The notes under the pieces are model-generated. The model saw nothing but the letters and a program-made list of their open reading frames with translations. It searched no databases and was not told where the DNA came from. From the NCBI GenBank assembly GCA_023251285.1, contig JAHEZB010000181.1:1-5746 (forward strand): a stretch of 5,746 nucleotides of DNA, given 5' to 3'. Positions 1 through 5,746 of the stretch are shown in pieces (positions within the stretch are counted from its first letter, which is position 1; each line of letters starts with the position of its first letter). Origin of the DNA: Chitinophagaceae bacterium (GTDB taxonomy: Bacteria; Bacteroidota; Bacteroidia; Chitinophagales; Chitinophagaceae). The position numbers and the translations under genes were made by a program.

Positions 1-64
1 GGTATATAGACCGGAAAACAAGCGTTTAGTATAATACTTTAAAGTAATAAGCAGCTAAATACAC

Positions 65-166
65 TCAATATTGTCTTTTCAGTCGCTTATCGTTCAATAA
101 GTTCTTTGGATCAACTTTAAAATATGATTGGAATTTAATTTTTGTGGGTAAAATATTAAATGATTT
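65..166 (-). other. possible gene-tail remnant downstream of the thiolase
   Basis: Just past the thiolase stop, a different minus-strand frame stays open for 33 codons and ends in TGA at 65-67. Its translation ends with FKVDPKNLLNDKRLKRQY. A 'DP-K/N-x-(L/F)-x-N-D-x-L-x-R' tail resembles the C-termini of FAD-binding oxidases of the VAO/aldonolactone oxidase type, and the codons look ordinary. Against this, no matching upstream body exists: upstream, the frame runs only through the thiolase gene out of frame. It could be the 3' scrap of a lost gene or chance. The resemblance is from memory and unverified. The rest of 1-165 shows only a 12-bp palindrome at 35-46. Confidence 0.2.
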
Positions 167-1350
167 TACAACAGCTCGATGACCATGGCACTTGCTCCTC
201 CTCCGCCATTGCAGATTCCGGCAGCGCCTATTTTTCCATTGTTTTGTTTCAAAACATTGATCAGCGTAACAATAATCCTTGCTCCACTGGCTCCCAGAGG
301 ATGGCCTAATGCAACTGCGCCGCCATTTACATTTACTTTGGCAGCATCCAGTTTCATGTTTTGTGTATTTACAATTCCTACTACGCTAAAAGCCTCATTC
401 AATTCAAAAAAATCAATGTCCGTTATTTTTAACCCGGCTTTTTCTATTGCTTTTGGTACAGCAAGCGAAGGAGTGGTTGTAAACCATTCGGGCGCTTGTT
501 CCGCATCAGCATAACTGAGAATTTTTGCTATCGGCTTTAATCCCAAAGCATCTGCCTTTTCTTTGCTCATCAAAACCAAAGCAGCAGCGCCGTCATTGAT
601 CGTACTTGCATTGGCGGCAGTTACACTTCCAGCTTTTTCAAAAGGAGATTTCAATTCCGGAATTTTATCAAACTTTACATTAAATGGTTCTTCGTCATCG
701 AGCATTACAACCGGTCCGCCTTTTCTTTGAGGAATTTCGACGCCCACTATTTCGTCTTTAAATTTTCCTTCTTTTTGTGCAGCCTGGCTGCGTTTGTAAC
801 TTTCAATGGCAAATTCATCCTGTTGCTCACGCGAAATGTGGCACTCCCTCGCACATAATTCTGCAGCATTTCCCATTGCATAATCTTTATAAACGTCGGT
901 TAGTCCATCTTTTGCCATTCCATCAATAAGATTCGTATTTCCATATTTGTTTCCCCACCGAACGGACGGAGCATAAAAAGGAGCGCTGCTCATATTTTCC
1001 ATTCCACCAGCTACAACCACCTCGGCATCACCCAGCAAAATACTTTGAGCTCCATTCATAATCGCCTTCATCCCACTTGCACAAACTTTATTAACTGTGG
1101 TGCAACAAACATTTTCAGGAAGGCCGGCAAAAATCGCAGCCTGCCGTGCAGGCGCCTGGCCGAGATTTGCCTGCAACACACAGCCCATATACACTTCCTG
1201 CACATCTTCGGGTTTTATTCCCGCCTTTTCTACTGCCGCTTTGATAGCAGTGGCGCCAAGTTTTGTCGCCGGTATATCTTTTAATTTTCCACCAAAGCTT
1301 CCAATTGGTGTGCGAACTGCAGCAAGAATATAAACTTCTTTTTTATCCAT
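166..1350 (-). CDS. acetyl-CoA C-acetyltransferase (thiolase II family)
   Basis: A complete 394-residue cytoplasmic thiolase, the usual length for the bacterial family. It joins two acetyl-CoA to acetoacetyl-CoA or runs the reverse cleavage of 3-ketoacyl-CoA. All catalytic landmarks are visible: the N-terminal AAVRTPIGSFGG; the nucleophile Cys90 in NKVCASGMKA; the AGGMENMS motif at 114-121; Asn318 in the NEAF motif; His350 in GHPLGASGAR; and the acid/base Cys380 in CNGGGGASA near the C-terminus. The start ATG (1348-1350) gives exactly the normal N-terminus, MDKKEVYILAAVRTP, and the preceding bases are A/T rich with no Shine-Dalgarno sequence, as is normal in Bacteroidota. It lies 256 bases downstream of the oxidoreductase gene on the same strand, so co-transcription is uncertain. 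Sequence alone does not separate acetoacetyl-CoA thiolase from a broader 3-ketoacyl-CoA thiolase, so no gene symbol is given. Confidence 0.95.
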   Translation of the reverse strand: MDKKEVYILAAVRTPIGSFGGKLKDIPATKLGATAIKAAVEKAGIKPEDVQEVYMGCVLQANLGQAPARQAAIFAGLPENVCCTTVNKVCASGMKAIMNGAQSILLGDAEVVVAGGMENMSSAPFYAPSVRWGNKYGNTNLIDGMAKDGLTDVYKDYAMGNAAELCARECHISREQQDEFAIESYKRSQAAQKEGKFKDEIVGVEIPQRKGGPVVMLDDEEPFNVKFDKIPELKSPFEKAGSVTAANASTINDGAAALVLMSKEKADALGLKPIAKILSYADAEQAPEWFTTTPSLAVPKAIEKAGLKITDIDFFELNEAFSVVGIVNTQNMKLDAAKVNVNGGAVALGHPLGASGARIIVTLINVLKQNNGKIGAAGICNGGGGASAMVIELL

Positions 1351-1366
1351 AAAAAATTTTTATACT

Positions 1367-1374
1367 CAAAGATA
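1367..1374 (-). promoter_or_regulatory. Bacteroidota -7-like element before the thiolase gene
   Basis: The minus strand reads TATCTTTG, a perfect match to the Bacteroidota -7 consensus TAnnTTTG, 16 bases before the thiolase ATG. No TTTG or TTG is found 17-23 bases further upstream, and the implied leader would be only about 10 bases. It is therefore a half-supported promoter. Confidence 0.25.
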
Positions 1375-1510
1375 ATGAAATTACCTCCGGCATACGGATT
1401 GCGCAAAAAGGATAAAAGAAGTTTTAAACATTGAATTAAAAAACCAAAAGAAGAGATTGATGCCAAGCTAAAAATGCAAAGAATATGAGAAATTGGACCT
1501 GAAAACAAAA

Positions 1511-1588
1511 GATTGTCAGCAAATAAATTTCTATAAACAAGAATCCGCATTATTTCTATGTTTACTGAAAACATTTGAACTGACAATC
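1511..1588. repeat. 9-bp inverted repeat in the thiolase/oxidoreductase spacer
   Basis: GATTGTCAG at 1511-1519 is matched exactly by its reverse complement CTGACAATC at 1580-1588, with 60 bases between the arms. Between the arms lie two copies of ATTTCTAT (1527-1534 and 1552-1559). The structure sits just after the oxidoreductase stop and before the thiolase start. It could form a long-loop stem or be an operator. It lacks the GC-rich stem and U-tract of an intrinsic terminator, and one such pair by chance in an AT-rich spacer is not very unlikely. Nothing else that could be a gene is visible in 1351-1606. Confidence 0.25.
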
Positions 1589-1606
1589 AATTTTAAATGC
1601 ACCGGT

Positions 1607-2446
1607 TTATGAGGCGATGATCATCCAGTCGTCATTGCCATGGCCGTTTTTTATCCATTCATCCATAAGCGCAGCAACGGCGGGTATTACGGTTAATTCT
1701 TCGTTCGCATTTTCTGCCTCTTTCATCATCAAACCTGCATCTTTGCGCGCCATATTTAATTCCCATGAAGGATGAGAAAAATCACCGGCAAGAATCGTTT
1801 TCAGTCGTTGTTGAACCATTGCACCGGGATTCCATTGGCTAAATAGATTAGTTATTTCATCACCAGTAATATCAACTGATTTTGCCAGTTTCAGTACATC
1901 AGAAAGGCCGGCTGTCAGGGAAATGAGAAACAGGTTTCCAATAAGCTTCATTCCCGCCGCTTTACCTTCAGTCGGACCAAAATTTAACAATTTACCGGTC
2001 ATCGAAGAGAGCTGATCCTGCCATTTGGATATCACCTGCTGATCGCCCGAAACGAGCATGAAACCGGTACTTTCAAGCGCATTTTTTGGCCCCATAAAAA
2101 CGGGTGCATGCAGATAGGTAAATCCTTTTTCTTTCCATCTTTTTGTTCTTTGGACAGCGCCTTCTACTGACGTTGTAGTATGATCTATAATTGTTGCTCC
2201 CGGCTTCAACGCCGCTTCTGCAGCTGCTAAAACTTCATTAACTGATGCATCGTCTTTTACGGTCAGGTGAATTACGTCAGCATCTTTAACTGCTGCTTTC
2301 ACATCTTCAAAAGCATGTGCGCCATCCGTCTCCAGCGCTTTTGCTTTTGAAGTAGTTCTGTTCCATACATTTACCTGTTCGCCTTTTTTCAACATCGCTC
2401 TTACAAAATTGGAACCCAATAGTCCCATTCCTAAAAATGCTTTCAT
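1607..2446 (-). CDS. NAD(P)-dependent oxidoreductase, 3-hydroxyisobutyrate dehydrogenase superfamily
   Basis: A complete 279-residue cytoplasmic beta-hydroxyacid dehydrogenase-type enzyme. The N-terminal Rossmann fold has G6-x-G8-x-x-G11 (GMGLLGSNF) followed by VWNRTTSKA at 27-35; Arg30 and Thr31 after the second strand suggest NADPH preference. A DHTTTS segment (88-93) stands where the family has D-x-S-T. The C-terminal helical domain carries the expected catalytic lysine Lys167 and Asn171 in GMKLIGN. The substrate-binding motif, normally PVSGG, reads PVFMGP here (115-120), so the substrate is probably not plain 3-hydroxyisobutyrate; relatives act on glyoxylate, succinic semialdehyde, tartronate semialdehyde or imines. 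The start is fixed: upstream in frame there is no ATG, GTG or TTG before a stop at 2483-2485. The N-terminus is a few residues shorter than usual before the glycine motif. It stands between a glycosidase and a thiolase, and neither neighbour defines its substrate. Confidence 0.85.
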   Translation of the reverse strand: MKAFLGMGLLGSNFVRAMLKKGEQVNVWNRTTSKAKALETDGAHAFEDVKAAVKDADVIHLTVKDDASVNEVLAAAEAALKPGATIIDHTTTSVEGAVQRTKRWKEKGFTYLHAPVFMGPKNALESTGFMLVSGDQQVISKWQDQLSSMTGKLLNFGPTEGKAAGMKLIGNLFLISLTAGLSDVLKLAKSVDITGDEITNLFSQWNPGAMVQQRLKTILAGDFSHPSWELNMARKDAGLMMKEAENANEELTVIPAVAALMDEWIKNGHGNDDWMIIAS

Positions 2447-2511
2447 AGTTTTTTTGAATAAAGGTAAGGAGTTATCAAAAAACTATTGGAATAAGAACAT
2501 TTTTCAACAAA

Positions 2512-2543
2512 CAAACTAATAGACAGCATTTCTATTTTTCAAA
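2512..2543 (-). promoter_or_regulatory. candidate Bacteroidota promoter for the oxidoreductase gene
   Basis: On the minus strand TTTG (2543-2540) is followed after exactly 20 bases by TTAGTTTG (2519-2512). This matches the Bacteroidota housekeeping pattern TTTG-N19-21-TAnnTTTG with a single mismatch. The implied transcript would begin near 2505, giving a leader of about 60 bases before the ATG at 2446. It lies entirely in the 102-base gap after the GH43 stop, which argues that the oxidoreductase is transcribed on its own. Confidence 0.45.
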
Positions 2544-2548
2544 AGGAA

Positions 2549-4276
2549 TTATTGCGGTTTTATTTCAATTGCTTTTGTTCTTTTTGAAATACCATTTTCA
2601 TTAAAAGCTTCAATGGAAAAATAATAAACCTGGTCTTTGTCAAGGTTCCTCATTTGCAAAGAATTTTTATCATAAACCATCCAGGAACTGTATAACTTAT
2701 CCGGCGCTATTCCCCAAAGAACATTATATCCCTGGCAATCCGGCAGTAAATCCCAGCTAATTGTTGCATTCCGTGAATCGGTTTCTCTTTTTACAGAAAA
2801 TTTTTTCACTTCTGCCGGAATTTTTCCTTTTCCCAAACCAAAAATCCGTATATCAGAAATAGAGAGATAAGGAGTCGGTACGTGAATGTTTTTATAGCGG
2901 ATAAAACGGGCCGTTTCAGGTTTGGCTAGTTCCACATAATCATTCGGCACATCTTTAAAACTGGCACTTCTGTCAACCAGCAGATTCCATGCTTTGCCAT
3001 CCAGAGAACCTTCAATGGAATAACGGTGATGCATATCCGGAATTCTTCCATAGAGGTTGGAATGATAGTCGTTGTAATTCACCTGTACGGCATACACCTC
3101 CGATGCTTTCTGAAGATCTATCTGAATCCATTGCGTACTGTCACTCTTTTCAGCGACCCAAAAAGTTTTTACATTTTCATCCGTAAGATTTGCTGCCGGA
3201 TAATCTTTTAAGAAAGAAGAAACCTGTACCGGTTTTTTATACGAAAGCAACATCCATCCGGCAAATTTTCCTGCTTTGACTGCAATGGAAGGTGCGAAGT
3301 GGGGATAGTCACCAAAATAAGTGTCGCAATACATCAATCCATCTTTATCAAAATAAGTAGGAAACATGCCGATGCGCCGCTCCCACCCTATGTTCACATT
3401 CACCGCCATCGTGGTAAAATGCCAATATTGGTCTTGCGGCCCACGCACCGTACTCCCATGTCCTGCACCATTTATAAATCCGCCGGGCTTAAAAGAAACT
3501 GGATTATTGGGCGAATAACGATAGGGTCCTAAAGGAGAATTGCTGGTGTAAACGCCATCCGCATAAACATTAAACTCCGTTCCCGGAGCCGCATACTGCA
3601 TATAATAAGTATTGTTGTATTTAGTGAGCCACGCACCTTCAATATAACCACCTAAAACGGTATCAGCATTATTTTCTCCAAATCGTTCCCATCCATGCCT
3701 TGCTTCATCCAGATTAAAAAGCGTATCCACTTTTTCAGCGGGACGAAAATTATCTGTTCTGTCTAACCTTCTTCCCCTTATCGGAAATTTGTTAGACGAT
3801 CCCCAAAACATGTACGCCTGACCGTTATCATCGATAAACAGATCGGGATCCTGCAGATCATTCAGAATCAAAGGAAATGCTTTCCAGTTTCCTTTTTTGG
3901 GATCGTCCGTATAAAGAACGCTCATTGAACCCGATGGGTCTCCACAAACATACAAAATGGAATCCTTGTAATTACTTGCTGCCGGCGCATTTGATCCCTG
4001 GAAATACCATTTTTCGGGAGTGATAAAATCCCAGTTTTGGAGATCAGTGGAATGCCAGTATCCAAGCGAACGGGTCACGAACAAATAATATTCGTTTTTG
4101 AATCTCACTACTGCCGGATCAGCACCGGATCGATACGAAAGATTTTTATCGGCATTGTAGATCATGTAAGTGTAGTCAATGTTTATCGGATTGCAAAAAG
4201 TATTGCTTTGGGTCGATTGAGCCAATCCAATAAAGGGACAACCAAAAAAGAGCAGTAGCAAGAATTGATATTTCAT
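2549..4276 (-). CDS. secreted GH43-family glycosidase with discoidin and fibronectin III domains
   Basis: A complete 575-residue exported glycoside hydrolase. Residues 1-19 form a hydrophobic signal peptide, best cut in GLA|QST; Cys13 in FFGC is a weaker lipoprotein alternative. The GH43 five-blade beta-propeller covers roughly 28-340. The general base is Asp53 in SGADPAVV, the pKa-modulating Asp143 is in QDPDLFIDDNG, the general acid is Glu213 in YIEGAWL, and the cation-binding His273 is in GAGHGS. Residues about 345-480 look like a discoidin (F5/8 type C, CBM32-like) fold, with WIQIDL, YSIEGSLDGKAW and ARFIRYKNI. Residues about 485-575 are a fibronectin III module (ISWDLLPDCQGYNVLWG, YYFSIEAFNENG). 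The GH43 family mostly contains alpha-L-arabinofuranosidases, beta-xylosidases and arabinanases; exact substrate and subfamily cannot be read here. The enzyme probably acts in the periplasm or at the cell surface. It is transcribed away from the GH144 gene, and the start gives the signal peptide directly. Confidence 0.92.
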   Translation of the reverse strand: MKYQFLLLLFFGCPFIGLAQSTQSNTFCNPINIDYTYMIYNADKNLSYRSGADPAVVRFKNEYYLFVTRSLGYWHSTDLQNWDFITPEKWYFQGSNAPAASNYKDSILYVCGDPSGSMSVLYTDDPKKGNWKAFPLILNDLQDPDLFIDDNGQAYMFWGSSNKFPIRGRRLDRTDNFRPAEKVDTLFNLDEARHGWERFGENNADTVLGGYIEGAWLTKYNNTYYMQYAAPGTEFNVYADGVYTSNSPLGPYRYSPNNPVSFKPGGFINGAGHGSTVRGPQDQYWHFTTMAVNVNIGWERRIGMFPTYFDKDGLMYCDTYFGDYPHFAPSIAVKAGKFAGWMLLSYKKPVQVSSFLKDYPAANLTDENVKTFWVAEKSDSTQWIQIDLQKASEVYAVQVNYNDYHSNLYGRIPDMHHRYSIEGSLDGKAWNLLVDRSASFKDVPNDYVELAKPETARFIRYKNIHVPTPYLSISDIRIFGLGKGKIPAEVKKFSVKRETDSRNATISWDLLPDCQGYNVLWGIAPDKLYSSWMVYDKNSLQMRNLDKDQVYYFSIEAFNENGISKRTKAIEIKPQ

Positions 4277-4344
4277 TTTTAGAATTTAAGAAATATAAGA
4301 ATCACGCTGGATAAATATCTTTCCTTTGGCTGAAGGAGCATGAT

Positions 4345-4378
4345 CAAAAATGTTGTTTAATGAAAAGGTTTTTAGAAA
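4345..4378 (-). promoter_or_regulatory. weak candidate promoter for the GH43 gene
   Basis: On the minus strand TTTC (4378-4375) precedes CATTTTTG (4352-4345) by 22 bases. This resembles TTTG-N19-21-TAnnTTTG with one mismatch in each box and a slightly long spacer. It is the only CAAA-type signal in the spacer in this orientation, and it would give a leader of about 60 bases. Confidence 0.2.
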
Positions 4379-4460
4379 ATTAAAATTCGGATTATTTGTT
4401 GGTTTGTTGAATGTAGATTTTCTATTTTAAATGACGTCAATTGTTTTGGAAATTAATTTA

Positions 4461-4492
4461 CTTGCTTTGCTGAATTATCTCACTAAAATTTG
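4461..4492 (+). promoter_or_regulatory. weak candidate promoter for the GH144 gene
   Basis: CTTG (4461-4464) is followed after 20 bases by AAAATTTG (4485-4492), one mismatch in each box from the Bacteroidota consensus. Transcription would start near 4498, about 85 bases before the chosen ATG. A competing, equally weak pair is ATTG (4440-4443) with TTGCTTTG (4462-4469), spaced by 18. Confidence 0.25.
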
Positions 4493-4582
4493 ATCCTGAA
4501 AAACCAGAATCTTGTTTATTACACGAACTTTGACATGATCAATTCTTCATCAAGTATTATTGATGCGATTAAAATTATCATT

Positions 4583-5746
4583 ATGAGAATTTTAAAATTG
4601 GCTTTTTATTTATTCGTAGCTATTGCAATCTTTTCTTCATGCAGCAGCAGCAAATCCAGCAAACAAACTTTTAACGCAAATTCTGATTCTACACAAACAG
4701 ATTCTCTATTGACTCTTGTGCAGCATCAAACCTTTGAATATTTCTGGAATGGCGCAGAACTCAACAGCGGCATGGCAAGAGAGCGGATCAACGTGGATGG
4801 AATTTATCCACAAAATGATAAAGATGTAGTTACAACCGGTGGAAGCGGATTTGGCATTATGGCCATTCTTACCGGAATTGAACGTGGTTTTATAACAAGA
4901 AAAGAAGGTGTGGACAGATTGGAAAAAATTACCGGCTTCCTTGAAAAAGCGGATCGCTTTCATGGAGCATGGCCGCACTGGCTTCATGGGCCCACCGGAA
5001 AAGTGAAACCATTCAGCAAAAAAGATGATGGTGGCGATATTGTTGAAACAGCGTTTCTTGTGCAGGGTCTTTTATGTGCACGCGAATATTTGCGGAAAGG
5101 AGATAAAAAAGAGCAACTACTTTCCACACGCATTGATAAATTATGGAAAGAAGTGGATTGGAACTGGTACACCAACGGGCAAAATGTATTGTACTGGCAT
5201 TGGAGTCCGGATTATGATTGGCAAATGAATTTTCCCATTCATGGATATAATGAATGTTTGATCGCTTATGTCCTGGCTGCATCTTCTCCAACTCACGGAG
5301 TTTCTGCTGAAGTGTATCATGAAGGCTGGGCAGAAAATGGAAAAATAAAATCTCCGTCCGATCATTTTGGATATACATTACAGTTGCGTCACCAGGGTGC
5401 GCCCAATGGAGGGCCATTGTTTTGGGCACATTATTCTTATCTCGGGCTTGATCCACATGGATTAAAAGATGAATATGCCGATTATTGGAAAGAAAATGAA
5501 AACCAGGCATTGATCAATTATGAATGGTGTGTAAAAGATCCGTTGCATTACAAAGGTTACGGTGCCGATAGCTGGGGACTTACTTCCAGTTATTCTGTAA
5601 AAGGATATGCCGGCCACGCGCCTTCAGAAGAAAGAGATCTGGGTGTGATAGCGCCAACTGCAGCCATCTCTTCTATTCCTTATACTCCTGAAAAATCTAT
5701 CGCAGCCATAAAACATTGGTATGATGATATGAAAGATGTACTCTGG
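4583..5746 (+). CDS. GH144 / glycoamylase-like lipoprotein, probable beta-1,2-glucanase (3' end cut off by window)
   Basis: An open frame of 388 codons runs to the window edge without a stop. Residues 1-20 form a lipoprotein signal, MRILKLAFYLFVAIAIFSSC, with Cys20 as the lipidation site; the following SSSKSS lacks the acidic surface-export signal known in some Bacteroidota, so a periplasm-facing anchor is likely. The rest matches GH144, whose members hydrolyse beta-1,2-glucan to sophoro-oligosaccharides. Asp148, Asp152 and Glu155 in KKDDGGDIVETAF and Glu224 in GYNECLIAYV have the same spacing as the active-site acids I recall for Chitinophaga SGL (D135, D139, E142, E211), a constant offset of 13. 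The C-terminal glycoamylase-like region shows WAHYSYLGLDPHGLKD, GYGADSWGLTSSYS and APTAAISSIPYTPE. Roughly 50-80 residues are probably missing. An in-frame ATG at 4535 would add 16 residues, but the signal peptide favours 4583. An exo-acting sophorose-releasing variant is possible. Confidence 0.88.
   Translation, partial: MRILKLAFYLFVAIAIFSSCSSSKSSKQTFNANSDSTQTDSLLTLVQHQTFEYFWNGAELNSGMARERINVDGIYPQNDKDVVTTGGSGFGIMAILTGIERGFITRKEGVDRLEKITGFLEKADRFHGAWPHWLHGPTGKVKPFSKKDDGGDIVETAFLVQGLLCAREYLRKGDKKEQLLSTRIDKLWKEVDWNWYTNGQNVLYWHWSPDYDWQMNFPIHGYNECLIAYVLAASSPTHGVSAEVYHEGWAENGKIKSPSDHFGYTLQLRHQGAPNGGPLFWAHYSYLGLDPHGLKDEYADYWKENENQALINYEWCVKDPLHYKGYGADSWGLTSSYSVKGYAGHAPSEERDLGVIAPTAAISSIPYTPEKSIAAIKHWYDDMKDVLW

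Larger units (their letters stand above)
4277..4582. promoter_or_regulatory. divergent intergenic region between the GH43 and GH144 genes
   Basis: These 306 AT-rich bases separate two genes read outward and must carry both promoters. No credible small gene is seen. The stretch contains weak promoter-like elements on each strand (annotated separately). It also holds an 8-bp inverted repeat, TAGAAAAT (4373-4380) and ATTTTCTA (4417-4424), spaced by 36 bases, and a TGACGTCA palindrome at 4432-4439 close to the midpoint. Either could be an operator, but both are within chance expectation for this composition. No riboswitch or terminator was recognised. Confidence 0.6.

Noticed and set aside
35..46. 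TACTTTAAAGTA 12-bp palindrome
   Set aside because: It is AT-rich with no loop and no T-run, so not a terminator, and has no link to a gene start.
179..514. Plus-strand open frame of 111 codons with a proline- and alanine-rich start
   Set aside because: It is antisense to the thiolase C-terminal glycine-rich region, which creates the Pro/Ala bias.
1281..1586. Minus-strand open frame of 101 codons across the thiolase start and its upstream spacer
   Set aside because: It overlaps the first 70 bases of the well-supported thiolase in another frame, is rich in Phe/Leu/Ile as expected from AT-rich spacer, and shows no recognisable motif.
4432..4439. TGACGTCA palindrome near the middle of the divergent spacer
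   Set aside because: An 8-bp palindrome is expected about once in 300 bases by chance and its flanks do not extend the symmetry.
4538..4564. ATCAAT/ATTGAT 6-bp stem in the GH144 leader
   Set aside because: A 6-bp AT-rich stem with a 15-base loop is too weak to call a riboregulatory element.
4706..4987. Minus-strand open frame of 93 codons
   Set aside because: It is antisense to the GH144 N-terminal half and has no promoter, start context or recognisable domain.
5013..5510. Minus-strand open frame of 165 codons opposite the GH144 gene
   Set aside because: It lies wholly antisense to a frame with clear GH144 motifs; its His-, Asn- and Ser-rich translation is typical of an antisense shadow.

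Overview
The window reads as accessory or metabolic chromosome of a Bacteroidota bacterium, most likely in or near the Chitinophagaceae (inferred, not proven). The clues are AT-rich spacers, starts without Shine-Dalgarno sequences but with A-rich leaders, TAnnTTTG-type promoter elements, a signal peptide ending LAQ, a lipoprotein signal ending SSC, and a GH144-type glucanase of the kind characterised from Chitinophaga.

Layout from left to right. Positions 1-165 hold no complete gene; they contain a short reading frame that looks like the tail of another protein. Three genes then lie on the minus strand: a thiolase (166-1350), an NAD(P)-dependent oxidoreductase of the 3-hydroxyisobutyrate dehydrogenase superfamily (1607-2446), and a secreted GH43 glycosidase with a discoidin and a fibronectin III module (2549-4276). 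A 306-base divergent spacer follows. The last gene is a plus-strand lipoprotein glycosidase of the GH144 / glycoamylase-like family. It starts at 4583 and runs off the right edge, still open after 388 codons.

The two glycosidases share the divergent spacer and are both exported, so they may serve the same glycan-degradation programme. GH144 enzymes cut beta-1,2-glucans, whereas GH43 enzymes usually remove arabinose or xylose, so the pairing is not an obvious textbook locus. The oxidoreductase and thiolase are cytoplasmic. They are separated by 102 and 256 bases with promoter-like elements in front of each, so they are probably separate transcription units. No RNA gene, CRISPR array, insertion sequence or convincing intrinsic terminator was seen. 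I found no clearly new multi-gene system; the most informative points are the GH144 gene at the edge, its divergent GH43 partner, and the altered substrate motif in the oxidoreductase.
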